Shown: piece after piece, positions 7,889 to 14,822 of the stretch
How positions within the stretch are numbered: position 1 is the first letter of the stretch
Layout of the letters: each line of letters starts with the position of its first letter
Source: an uncultured Desulfobacteraceae bacterium
GTDB taxonomy: Bacteria > Desulfobacterota > Desulfobacteria > Desulfobacterales > UBA2174
Length of the DNA stretch: 20,258 nt
NCBI GenBank assembly: GCA_937982505.1
Contig: CALJLV010000209.1
Location: forward strand, 1 to 20,258
Direction: 5' to 3'
Translations under genes and position numbers: made by a program
Notes under the pieces: model-generated
The model's database searches: none
What the model was told of the DNA's origin: nothing
Seen by the model: only the letters and a program-made list of their open reading frames with translations

Positions 7889-8922
7889 GCGCAACCGGCG
7901 TCGAAACGCGCCTGGAGCCGCCGGGCGATCTCCTCGGGAAAGGCCATGCAGACCCCTTCCCGGTAGAGGTACTGGAGGGCGCCCACGTCCGGAGTGCCCA
8001 GGGCCGGGTTGAAATAGGTGCGCGGCGAAAAGACCAGATGGAAGCGATAATCCGTGTCCTCGGCTGCAGCGCTGAAAAAGTTCATGTTGAAACTGTACAG
8101 GCCCATTTCGTCGTAGGCCGCCATGACCCGGGTCAGGCCCAGGGCCAGGTCCTGCAGGTCCCGAACCGTCAGGGCAAGGGTCCGGTCCACCCCTTCCACC
8201 ACCGCCAGCACGTCGCCAACGACCCCCATGGGGGCAAAGGCGCACAGCCATTCGGTGCGCCCGATGCGTCCCAGGTAGCGGCCGGCTTCGGCGCGCTCGG
8301 CGGCCACCAGATCGTCCCAGTAGTTGGTCCCCTGGCGCTGGCGGTAGGTGCGCGCCGCCGCCAGCTCCTCGCGCAGCAGTTGCGGCGCGAAGCTTCCGGC
8401 AAAGACCTGCAGGTGGGGATGGACGACGGAGCTGCCCGAAGGGGGCATATAGTTCCAGTTGATCAGATGGTAGACCGATTCCGGGTGCCGGATCCGTTCC
8501 AGGGTGCGAAAGAAGTTCAGACAGAGTTCGAATCCGGCGGCGATGCGCGCCGGGGTCAGGTCTGTCATGGGCGTGAAGTGGTCCTTGCCCAGGACCGCGA
8601 CCGCGCTAATCGTCTCGTAGGGGGCCAGGTTGGGAAACAGCGTCTGGTCGCCGGCCACCAGGCGGCCGGCGGGGAGAATCTCCGGCGGAAAGCAGGGGGT
8701 GATGGCCGTGACCCGCTCGGGGCAAAAGGGGCAGTGGGCGGCGCTGCGGGCCGCCAGAGCGGCCAGATCGGGTTTTTCCCACTGGAGCTGCATGAAATGG
8801 CAGATGCGCGAGCTGCGCCCGGTGAGCGGGTCTAGGCGGATTTCGCTGGCCACGCGGCGCTGCTGCATCTGCCTGAGGGGATTGAGCAGGAGGGTCTCTT
8901 TCGGCAGGCGGATGAAATCCAT
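7885..8922 (-). CDS. GalT-like (HIT superfamily) nucleotidyltransferase
   Basis: The 345-aa protein resembles galactose-1-phosphate uridylyltransferase in length and layout. It has a zinc-type pair C64-PF-C67 in HCPFCPE and a catalytic HIT motif H168-P-H170-L-Q172, preceded by SGSSVV as in GalT. Classic GalT reads HPHGQ, so Leu at the fourth position and the absence of galactose genes nearby make the sugar substrate uncertain. It may act on another sugar-1-phosphate or a nucleotide. Start choice: an ATG at 8937 overlaps the upstream stop, but GAAGGG sits 7 bases ahead of ATG 8922, which I prefer. It overlaps rsmI by 4 bases. Confidence 0.78.
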   Translation of the reverse strand: MDFIRLPKETLLLNPLRQMQQRRVASEIRLDPLTGRSSRICHFMQLQWEKPDLAALAARSAAHCPFCPERVTAITPCFPPEILPAGRLVAGDQTLFPNLAPYETISAVAVLGKDHFTPMTDLTPARIAAGFELCLNFFRTLERIRHPESVYHLINWNYMPPSGSSVVHPHLQVFAGSFAPQLLREELAAARTYRQRQGTNYWDDLVAAERAEAGRYLGRIGRTEWLCAFAPMGVVGDVLAVVEGVDRTLALTVRDLQDLALGLTRVMAAYDEMGLYSFNMNFFSAAAEDTDYRFHLVFSPRTYFNPALGTPDVGALQYLYREGVCMAFPEEIARRLQARFDAGCA

Positions 8923-8926
8923 CGTT

Positions 8927-9673
8927 TTACCCTTCATGGCGGATCTGGTCGTAGAGTTCCCATCCGATGGCGAGGCCCAGGTCGATGAACTGGGGGCCGT
9001 AACGCCGTCCGGCGGGGGTGCGGAAGGTGTCCCGGATGCTCACCAGGCTTTCCATTCCCCGGGGAAAGCGGTGGATGAAGGCCTCGGGGGGAATGCGGGC
9101 GCAGGAAAGCATGCGCCAGATGGTGTCGGTGAAATTGTCCGGCCCCCAGCGGAATTTGTCCGCGTCGTAGAGGCAGGCCCCCAGCATGCGGGTTTCGGCC
9201 CCCCGTGGGGGGGAAAAATCCTTGAAGGCTTCGTGGTCCTGGATGGCGCGGCAGATGTCGTTGACCGCAGCGGGGGGCAGGGGATAGCCCCCCAGCAGCC
9301 GGCGGGCGAAGGCCGCTCCGGCGGCGGCGTGATCCGGCGCCCGTCGCAGGATGTCGTGGAGCAGCCCGGCGCACTGGGCGTGGCGCACCCGGTGGGCCAG
9401 GGCCGCGAAAGCCGGCGGTGGATTCCCGCTTTCCACCAGCATCAGGGCGCCGGCGTCCAGGGTGACCTTGACGGCATGGGTCATGCCGTGGCCGAAATCG
9501 TCGTTCAGGCGGGCGGCCACAAAGCGCCGCAGTCGGGCCACCACCGGATCGGTGGCGTAAAAGTTGACCGAAGCGGCGACGGCCCGGCCGCATTCGGTGT
9601 AAAAGCGGGGAGTCGGATGGGCGGAGACGATCTGACGGGCGAGTTTTCTGAACCGGACGTATACGGGGTCCAT
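8927..9673 (-). CDS. HD-domain phosphohydrolase-like protein
   Basis: The 248-aa protein has the metal-binding pattern of HD-domain hydrolases: His66 in GHGMTH, the His106-Asp107 doublet in GLLHDILR, a following Asp-His near 114-115, and a later Asp-rich segment ACLYDADKFRWGPDNF near 170. HD proteins typically cleave phosphate esters of nucleotides; the substrate is unknown. No membrane segment or extra domain is seen. It ends 4 bases before the preferred GalT-like start and appears to head the five-gene minus-strand set. No clear ribosome site precedes ATG 9673, so the start is less certain than the family call. Confidence 0.8.
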   Translation of the reverse strand: MDPVYVRFRKLARQIVSAHPTPRFYTECGRAVAASVNFYATDPVVARLRRFVAARLNDDFGHGMTHAVKVTLDAGALMLVESGNPPPAFAALAHRVRHAQCAGLLHDILRRAPDHAAAGAAFARRLLGGYPLPPAAVNDICRAIQDHEAFKDFSPPRGAETRMLGACLYDADKFRWGPDNFTDTIWRMLSCARIPPEAFIHRFPRGMESLVSIRDTFRTPAGRRYGPQFIDLGLAIGWELYDQIRHEG

Positions 9674-9708
9674 GCCAAACCGTGTCAGGGCCCGGGCGCC
9701 GGCCGCGC

Positions 9709-9754
9709 AAAACGGCCCGCCCGCGGGCGGGCGTCACCCGGGAGGGCGGGCCGT
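9709..9754 (-). terminator. Intrinsic terminator downstream of the 9771-10271 gene
   Basis: A perfect 11-bp stem, ACGGCCCGCCC at 9712-9722 paired with GGGCGGGCCGT at 9744-9754, is followed on the minus strand by TTTT at 9712-9709. It lies 17 bp past the stop of the minus-strand gene at 9771 and 36 bp before the HD-gene start. It therefore separates the two transcripts, and the HD operon should need its own promoter. Confidence 0.75.
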
Positions 9755-9770
9755 GCCGTCCTGCGGCGTT

Positions 9771-10271
9771 TTAACCGTTTTCCGCCAGGCCGAAGGGGTT
9801 GCCGCAGACCTTCCAGGTCCCGTTCTCCCTCACCAGCTCCAGGACCTCGTCCACCGGACGGCTCTCGCCGATGAAAAAGAGCTTGGCCACCCAGGCGAAA
9901 ACCGGGTTGATGGCGGTGCGGCGCTCGGCGGTAATGCGGACCGCGGCGCTGCTGCCGTCCGGACCGAGCCGGGTTTCAGTGTCATAGTGGTACAGGGCGC
10001 CCCGCATGGCGCTGAAGGGCAGGCCCCGGTCGCGGGCCTCGTCGAAGCGGCGGGTGCGGTATGCGGCCACCCGATCCAGATCCTCGTCGGCCTTCAGATC
10101 GGCGCACAGGTACTTTTCCATCTGCGGATCCAGGGCGAAATAGGCCTTGGAGAAGGCCAGAGCCGTGCGGTGGGGCATCGGGCGGCTGTCCACCAGGGCG
10201 AAGACGACCTGCAGAAAGATCCCCGCCAGGATCACCAGGACGAAGGGCGTGCTCCAGTTGTTGTTGGCCAT
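9771..10271 (-). CDS. Hypothetical membrane-anchored protein
   Basis: The 166-aa protein starts at ATG 10271, preceded by AAAGGAG with good spacing. One membrane helix lies near the N-terminus (TPFVLVILAGIFLQVVFAL, about residues 8-26), with no cleavage-like site, so it is probably a signal anchor. The remainder is soluble: an early helical section (FSKAYFALDPQMEKYL) and a later strand-rich part ending in EVLELVRENGTWKVCGNPFG. The WKV near the end recalls small NTF2-like or lipocalin-like folds, but I cannot assign a family. The gene is monocistronic, judging by a terminator after it and a 208-bp gap before it. Function unknown. Confidence 0.75.
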   Translation of the reverse strand: MANNNWSTPFVLVILAGIFLQVVFALVDSRPMPHRTALAFSKAYFALDPQMEKYLCADLKADEDLDRVAAYRTRRFDEARDRGLPFSAMRGALYHYDTETRLGPDGSSAAVRITAERRTAINPVFAWVAKLFFIGESRPVDEVLELVRENGTWKVCGNPFGLAENG

Positions 10272-10332
10272 GGCCTGCCACTCCTTTTCAAAGCCGTTGT
10301 TCACAGGTCCGACATGCGGTTGAATCGATCGG

Positions 10333-10360
10333 GGCCGTCCGGATGCGCCCCGGACAGGCC
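10333..10360. other. Hairpin in the 208-bp gap upstream of the hypothetical gene
   Basis: GGCCGTCCGG at 10333-10342 pairs with CCGGACAGGCC at 10350-10360, with one unpaired base and a 7-base loop. No T-run follows on either strand. It could be an mRNA leader structure for the gene starting at 10271 or part of the 3' end of the response-regulator transcript. Apart from this and the weak terminator nearby, nothing else was seen in 10272-10479. Confidence 0.35.
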
Positions 10361-10405
10361 GATGGCCCGTTCTGGTAGCATGAATCGTCCGGCCAGACAA
10401 GCATC

Positions 10406-10426
10406 AAAAATCCCGGCGGGCCGGCC
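10406..10426 (-). terminator. Weak terminator candidate after the response regulator
   Basis: On the minus strand a short GC hairpin (CGGC / GCCG, loop of about 6) at about 10413-10426 is followed by GGA and a five-T run at 10410-10406, roughly 55 bp past the response-regulator stop. The stem is short, so this is only a candidate for the end of the tmc-response regulator transcript. Confidence 0.3.
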
Positions 10427-10479
10427 GCGCGATCCCCTCGAAGCATCGTCAGCGCCACGGGGGGCGGGCGGGGCCGCCT

Positions 10480-10833
10480 TTATCCGCCGATGGTGTTGCG
10501 TACGATCCCGATAAGCTTTTCCGGATCGAAGGGCTTCTTGACAAAGGCGATGGCCCCTTTGATGGCGTGATCCCCGTCCAGGCCGCTGACCACGATCACC
10601 GGAATGTCCTGCAGTTCCCTGTCCTGGCGCAGCCGGCGGTAAAAGCGCGGCCCCCATTCGCCGGGGAGCTGCAGGTCGAGGGTGATCAGGTCGGGCTTTT
10701 CGGCCCGCACCACCGCGAGCCCCTCGGCGCTGCTGCCGGCCGTGCAGGTGGCGTAGCCGTTATCGCTGAACACCGCCTGCAGATACCGGACGATCACCGG
10801 GTCGTCTTCGATGATCAAGATCTTTTTCGGCAT
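10480..10833 (-). CDS. Single-domain response regulator (CheY-like receiver)
   Basis: The 117-aa protein is a lone receiver domain. The acidic pair is Asp10-Asp11 (LIIEDDP), the phosphorylation site is Asp53 (ITLDLQLPG), the switch serine is Ser83 (VVSGLDG), and the lysine is Lys100 in FVKKPFDP. There is no output domain, so it must act by protein contact or as a phosphorelay intermediate. AGGAGG lies 5 bases before the ATG. It follows tmcA in the same direction after a 103-bp spacer with heptamer repeats, so it could be co-transcribed with tmc. No histidine kinase with a catalytic domain is in the window, so its kinase is unknown. Confidence 0.93.
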   Translation of the reverse strand: MPKKILIIEDDPVIVRYLQAVFSDNGYATCTAGSSAEGLAVVRAEKPDLITLDLQLPGEWGPRFYRRLRQDRELQDIPVIVVSGLDGDHAIKGAIAFVKKPFDPEKLIGIVRNTIGG

Positions 10834-10846
10834 GGCCGCCTCCTAT

Positions 10847-10928
10847 GATTGATGATTGTTGATTTGCGATCGTTGATTTAAATTTCGCCAATCGCCAATC
10901 GCCAATCAACAACCCCAAATCGCCAATC
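10847..10928. repeat. Heptamer repeat block with inverted symmetry
   Basis: On the plus strand TCGCCAA occurs at 10885-10891, 10892-10898, 10899-10905 and again at 10920-10926. The left half (10847-10879) holds related GATTG/GTTGATT words in opposite sense, so the two halves can pair in part, for example TTGTTGATT at 10857-10865 with AATCAACAA at 10904-10912. The block is AT-richer than its surroundings and fills most of the gap between tmcA and the response regulator. From memory, similar GATTGGC strings occur between genes in other Desulfobacterales; I could not check this. It lacks the uniform repeat-spacer layout of a CRISPR. Confidence 0.75.
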
Positions 10929-10936
10929 TTCTTCCC

Positions 10937-11308
10937 CTATCTTTGGTGGCACTCGCCGCACATCAGCGGCCCCTGGCCTTGTTGCGCGTGGCACCCTTTG
11001 CAGTTGCGGTGAAAGGCGTCCATGAGGCCCGGGATGGCACCGTCGGCCGCTTCGGCGTGGCAGTCGCTGCAGCGCAGGTCCTCGGAGGATTCGTCTTCCA
11101 CCCGCTGGCCGTTTTCGTACACATGGTGGCAGGCATTGCAGGCCTCGATGGCCGCCGCCGCGTTGTGGGCATCATGGCGGAAGATCGCCGGAGGGCGCCT
11201 GGGGGCGGTGAAAACGTCGTTTTCCACCACCTGCATCCCTTCCTGGGCCGGGGCGGCGGTGCCCCAGACCAGGGCGATGGCCAGCAGCAGCGCGAAAATC
11301 GCCTTCAT
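10937..11308 (-). CDS. tmcA: TmcA, type II tetraheme cytochrome c3
   Basis: This 123-aa protein has a signal peptide (about residues 1-21, MKAIFALLLAIALVWG then AAPAQ) and four CxxCH heme-binding motifs at C57-H61, C80-H84, C103-H107 and C117-H121. Candidate distal ligands are FRHDAH at 43-48, His62 and His100. Size, four hemes and position directly after tmcB identify it as the periplasmic acidic cytochrome c3 of the Tmc complex. It accepts electrons, in known cases from the type I cytochrome c3/hydrogenase pool, and hands them to the membrane part. AAGGAG precedes the ATG, 21 bp after the tmcB stop. All four motifs are spaced CxxCH, with none of the CxxxxCH spacing seen in many class III cytochromes. 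Confidence 0.9.
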   Translation of the reverse strand: MKAIFALLLAIALVWGTAAPAQEGMQVVENDVFTAPRRPPAIFRHDAHNAAAAIEACNACHHVYENGQRVEDESSEDLRCSDCHAEAADGAIPGLMDAFHRNCKGCHAQQGQGPLMCGECHQR

Positions 11309-11329
11309 GCAGGTCTCCTTGGGGGCCGG

Positions 11330-12664
11330 TCAGACCGGTTTCTCGATCGCTTCGTAGAGCAGGTCGCCGAAGAACTTGATCTCCATGCCCAGACCGTAGG
11401 CGTGGTTGATGTCCTCCAGACCGCTGTGGCAGTTGTGGCACGGCGCGATGAGGATCCTGGCGCCCCGGTGCTTGGTTTCGGCCAGCTGATCGGCCTTGAC
11501 CCGGTTGCTCTCCACGCGCTTTTTCTTGTAGGGCGGCCCGCAGTTGATCACTCCCCCCCCGGCACAGCAGCAGTAGTTGTGTTCGCGGTTGGGGTGCATC
11601 TCGATCACCTCGGTGCACAGGGCATGGGCCAGCTCGCGGGCCTTTTCGTGGAGGCCGCCGCCGCGCACCACGTTGCACGGGTCGTGGATCGTCACCGGGG
11701 TTTCGCATTTCTTAGCGATGCGCAGTTTACCCTGGGTGATCAGTTCGTGGTAGAAATCGATGGCATGGACGATGGGGATGGGCGGCTGGCGCCAGCCGAG
11801 CCAGCGGTTGCCCACGTCGTAGACCGAGCGGAAGGCGTGGCCGCATTCGCCCATCACGATGCGCGCCACGTGAAGCCGCGCCGCGGTCTCGTAGTGGGCG
11901 CGCTTGATGCGGCCCATGATCTCGTTGTCGCCGGTGAACATGGCCATGTCGCTGTTGTCCCAGCCGGCGCTGGCCGGCATGGTCCAGTCAACCCCGGCCA
12001 CGTCCATGATCACCGCCGCCTGGTAGATGAGCTGGGCCTGGAACTTGGGCTCCGGACCGATCACCGAATACATGATATCGGCCCCGTCCTTTTCCAGGGG
12101 GATGCGCAGGGTGGGAATTTCGGCCTGGGCCTCCTCCTCCTGCCACTGGAGGGTGTCGGGCCATTCGTCCGGCTTGACCCACATCTGGTTGAGCACCACT
12201 GAGTGGCTGTGGGCCGTATCCTGGATGTACTGGGGCGTCATACCCAAAAGGTGGACGATGCGCCGCACCACCAGCATCAGGTAGGCGACGTCGATCCCGA
12301 AAGGGCAGTACATGGCGCAGCGCTTGCACAGATTGCACTCCGTGTGGGCGATCTCGGCGGCCCGGCGCATGAAGTCGACGCTCACCCGCCCCTTTCGGTG
12401 CACCATCTCCCAGAGGGTCTGTTTGACCTTGCCCACCGGCGAAAAGGCCGGATCGTTGTCCCGGGACAGATAGTAGTGGCAGGCCTCGGAGCAGAGTCCG
12501 CAGTGGACGCAGGTATCGACATAGGCCTTGAGCCGGGCCCCGGTCTCCTTGGCCAGGACCCGGTTGATCACCGCCTGGATCCGGTCCTCGGTCAGGCCGG
12601 CGGCGCCTTTTTCGATTCCCGGATCACGGGTGGGTTTCGCGTCGCTGGGGGCAGGTTCCGCCAC
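11330..12664 (-). CDS. tmcB: TmcB, HdrD-like iron-sulfur subunit
   Basis: From GTG 12664 (AGGAGGT just upstream) the protein has 444 aa. Two 4Fe-4S motifs lie at C52-C55-C58-C62 and C110-C113-C116-C120-P. The C-terminal half has CCG-type motifs as in HdrD: GECGHAFRS, the HDPCN segment, C-C-C-A-G-G-G and APCHNCHSG, which in heterodisulfide reductase hold the unusual catalytic 4Fe-4S cluster. No signal peptide is present, so it faces the cytoplasm. It receives or delivers electrons through TmcC; its cytoplasmic partner is not established. An open frame continues upstream into tmcC sequence, but the ribosome site fixes the GTG start. Confidence 0.92.
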   Translation of the reverse strand: MAEPAPSDAKPTRDPGIEKGAAGLTEDRIQAVINRVLAKETGARLKAYVDTCVHCGLCSEACHYYLSRDNDPAFSPVGKVKQTLWEMVHRKGRVSVDFMRRAAEIAHTECNLCKRCAMYCPFGIDVAYLMLVVRRIVHLLGMTPQYIQDTAHSHSVVLNQMWVKPDEWPDTLQWQEEEAQAEIPTLRIPLEKDGADIMYSVIGPEPKFQAQLIYQAAVIMDVAGVDWTMPASAGWDNSDMAMFTGDNEIMGRIKRAHYETAARLHVARIVMGECGHAFRSVYDVGNRWLGWRQPPIPIVHAIDFYHELITQGKLRIAKKCETPVTIHDPCNVVRGGGLHEKARELAHALCTEVIEMHPNREHNYCCCAGGGVINCGPPYKKKRVESNRVKADQLAETKHRGARILIAPCHNCHSGLEDINHAYGLGMEIKFFGDLLYEAIEKPV

Positions 12665-12717
12665 GAAGGCACCTCCTGGAAAGTTGAACGAAAAGGGCGC
12701 CGGCCGCCTTGCGGGCC

Positions 12718-13377
12718 TTACCAGTCGATGGCATGGCGGACGGCGCCGAACTCCGATCCCATGTAGGCCCGCGTCAAGGGGGCGAAGAGCATGTGCACCA
12801 GCCGGGTAAAGGGGATGGCCACCAGCAGGATCTCGCCGGCCAAAACGTGCAGGATCATCATCCACGGGTAGGCGAAAAGCTGATGGTAGGCGATAAACCC
12901 GGTCACGAAGGGCGCCGCCACGATGGCCAGCAGCACGTAATCCGAAATCGAGGTGACGAAGCGCACCTCTGGCCGGAGGATGCGGCGCACCAGGAAAAAG
13001 ACCGCCCCCGCCATCACCACGACGGTCATGGCGTCCGCCGCGGCGTCCGGCAGGCTGGGCCAGGCAAAACCCCAGGCCTCCCGAAACAGCAGGACGTGCG
13101 CCATGACAAAAAGGGGGGCTGCCAGCAGGCAGAGGTGAAAGGCGAAGGTGACCAGGGTGAGCCACGGGTGGCGGCGCCAGTTGGTGGTGCCGAAGGGCAC
13201 GATCCAGTGCCCGATCGAGCGCAGCCCGTACTTGAGGCTCATGTAGCTGTAAATGAAGGGTTCCTGGCGATGGACGAGGCGCAGCAGCGCCACCAGGCGC
13301 CAGAGGCAACCACCGATGCAGACGATGGCGGCCACCCACAGCAGGGGACCGCTGACGAACGGGTAGATGGCGTGCAT
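12718..13377 (-). CDS. tmcC: TmcC, membrane cytochrome b subunit
   Basis: The 219-aa protein is strongly hydrophobic, with about five to six helices. It resembles NarI/HdrE-type cytochrome b subunits: an N-terminal helix (PLLWVAAIVCIGGCLW), a loop with SIGHWIVPF, further helices with conserved histidines (FHLCLLAAPLFVMAHVLL; MILHVLAGEILLVAIPFTRLVHML), and a cytoplasmic C-terminal tail. The histidines suit two b hemes. It should carry electrons between periplasmic TmcA and cytoplasmic TmcB, possibly with quinone involvement. It starts 11 bp after tmcD stops, with AAGGGG as ribosome site, and is followed by tmcB after 53 bp. Confidence 0.9.
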   Translation of the reverse strand: MHAIYPFVSGPLLWVAAIVCIGGCLWRLVALLRLVHRQEPFIYSYMSLKYGLRSIGHWIVPFGTTNWRRHPWLTLVTFAFHLCLLAAPLFVMAHVLLFREAWGFAWPSLPDAAADAMTVVVMAGAVFFLVRRILRPEVRFVTSISDYVLLAIVAAPFVTGFIAYHQLFAYPWMMILHVLAGEILLVAIPFTRLVHMLFAPLTRAYMGSEFGAVRHAIDW

Positions 13378-13388
13378 GCGTTTTCCCC

Positions 13389-14651
13389 TTAAGCGAGCAG
13401 CCGGTCGAGGGGCAGGATCCGGCGGTGATAGGTCCCGTCCTGAATGGCGCGCAGCATCATCCGGTCGCCTCCGGGGGAAAAGACCGGCGGCCAGAGGGCG
13501 TCGTAGGTCTCGGGCCGCAGGCGGTCGTTTACCGCCAGACGATAGCGACCGCCGGTCTTGACCTTGGCGGCCAGGATCTTTCCGTCTGGGGAAAAGACCG
13601 GCGCCCAGATGCGGTCGGCGGTCTGCTGCCAGCGCCGGTCGTCCACCAGCAGGGACCAGCGGCCGTCATGCTTGGCCGCGGCCGCCAGGCGGGCGCCGTC
13701 GGGGCTGAAGACCGCTTCGGCGACCATTTCGTTGACCGTAGTGGTCCATGGACGCCCGTCCAGGGCCAGGGTCCAGTGGCCGTAGCGCGGCGAGACCACG
13801 GCCGCCAGGCGGGCGCCGTCCGGAGCGACCATCTGGTGCCAGGCCTGGAAGAAGCGCTGCTCCCAGATGGGCACGGCGTCAGCGGCCAGGGTCCAGCGGC
13901 CGTCGATGCGCACCGGGGCGATCACGGCGCCGGTGGCCGGGTGAAAGATCGGCTCCCAGACCCCGGCGAAGCTGCGGTTCCATGGGCGTCCGTCCACGGC
14001 GATGGTGTAGTCGTAGAGGCTCTGGCGCACCTCGGCGGCCAGGCGCCGGCCGTCGGGGCTGATGACCGGGTGCCAGACGTTGACGAAGGCCGCGTTCCAG
14101 GCGACTCCGTCCAGGGCCGCCGAGTAGCACCCGGCCTGGAATTTGGCCATGTCGGCTTCGCCGGTTTCCCGCACCTGGACTGCGGCCGCCGTATGGCGGC
14201 CGTCGGTGCTGAGGGCAAAATCGGTCATGTTGGCGAAGCGGTTTTCCCACATGGCCCCGTCCAGGGCCATGGCGTACTGCATGTCCTGCTGGGCCGCCAC
14301 TGCAATGTGCCGGCCGTCGGCGCTGAACAGGGGGTTCCAGATGTAGCCGAAGCGCTCTTCCCACGGCTCGCCATCCACGGCCAGGGTCCATTCCCCCTCT
14401 TCGGAGACCAGGGCCGTCAGGCGGCCGTCCGGAGAAAAGCGCAGGTGCCAGATCTTGTCGAATTGCGCCTCCCAGGGATCTCCGTTGACGCAGACGCCGA
14501 ATTGTCCCTCGTCGAGGTTGACGATGGCCGCCACGCACTGACCGTCCGGACTGGCATGGGGCTCCTCGACCCAGCGGAACCGTTCCTTCCAGGCGGCGAT
14601 GGGGATCGCTGTGTCGCCGATGTCCCAGTCCCAGCGTGCGATATCGGTCAT
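13389..14651 (-). CDS. tmcD: TmcD, WD40-like beta-propeller subunit
   Basis: The 420-aa protein has no signal peptide or membrane helix and is made almost wholly of about ten repeats of roughly 38 residues. Each contains a SPDG-type turn (glycines at 37, 76, 113 and 151 for the first four) followed by a pattern like WTLAVDG-PW-x(3)-F. This is the WD40-like/PD40 beta-propeller pattern, and the position beside tmcC matches the TmcD subunit recognised in Tmc loci. Its role is not established. It has no cofactor motif, so a scaffold or partner-docking role is likely (inference). CAGGAGG precedes the ATG, and a good promoter lies upstream, making tmcD the first gene of the operon. Confidence 0.85.
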   Translation of the reverse strand: MTDIARWDWDIGDTAIPIAAWKERFRWVEEPHASPDGQCVAAIVNLDEGQFGVCVNGDPWEAQFDKIWHLRFSPDGRLTALVSEEGEWTLAVDGEPWEERFGYIWNPLFSADGRHIAVAAQQDMQYAMALDGAMWENRFANMTDFALSTDGRHTAAAVQVRETGEADMAKFQAGCYSAALDGVAWNAAFVNVWHPVISPDGRRLAAEVRQSLYDYTIAVDGRPWNRSFAGVWEPIFHPATGAVIAPVRIDGRWTLAADAVPIWEQRFFQAWHQMVAPDGARLAAVVSPRYGHWTLALDGRPWTTTVNEMVAEAVFSPDGARLAAAAKHDGRWSLLVDDRRWQQTADRIWAPVFSPDGKILAAKVKTGGRYRLAVNDRLRPETYDALWPPVFSPGGDRMMLRAIQDGTYHRRILPLDRLLA

Positions 14652-14709
14652 GCGTCCTCCTGCGAGCGGCCCTCAAACGATGCGGTATCTTTTGGAAAAT
14701 TGAAGAAAA

Positions 14710-14738
14710 TGTATACTGAACCCCATCTGGAAATGCAA
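14710..14738 (-). promoter_or_regulatory. Sigma70-type promoter for tmcDCBA
   Basis: On the minus strand TTGCAT (14738-14733) and TATACA (14715-14710) are separated by exactly 17 bp. The -10 lies about 59 bp ahead of the tmcD ATG in an AT-rich patch within otherwise GC-rich DNA. It should drive tmcD-C-B-A and possibly the response regulator. Confidence 0.65.
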
Positions 14739-14750
14739 CCGCCAAATCGA

Positions 14751-14782
14751 GCCGGCGGCTCCCCGGAAGGGGGGCCGCCGGC
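14751..14782 (-). terminator. Stable hairpin, likely terminator of the acyl-CoA synthetase gene
   Basis: GCCGGCGGCTCCCC at 14751-14764 and GGGGGGCCGCCGGC at 14769-14782 form a 14-bp stem with one wobble pair and a 4-base loop. It lies 41 bp past the synthetase stop and just ahead of the tmc promoter. Only a short T-run (ATTT) follows on the minus strand, so termination may be partial and some read-through into tmc is possible. Confidence 0.55.
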
Positions 14783-14822
14783 AGGAGGGGAGGCCCGTGG
14801 ACGGCGCCGTGCCGCGGGTGCC

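Noticed and set aside
10847..10928. Heptamer block as a CRISPR array
   Set aside because: Units are 7 bp and contiguous, without unique spacers of constant length, and no cas genes are present.
11330..13339. Reading tmcB as a 669-aa fusion that starts inside tmcC
   Set aside because: The first roughly 225 residues are an off-frame reading of tmcC. AGGAGGT before GTG 12664 and the start of the Fe-S domain fix the real start.
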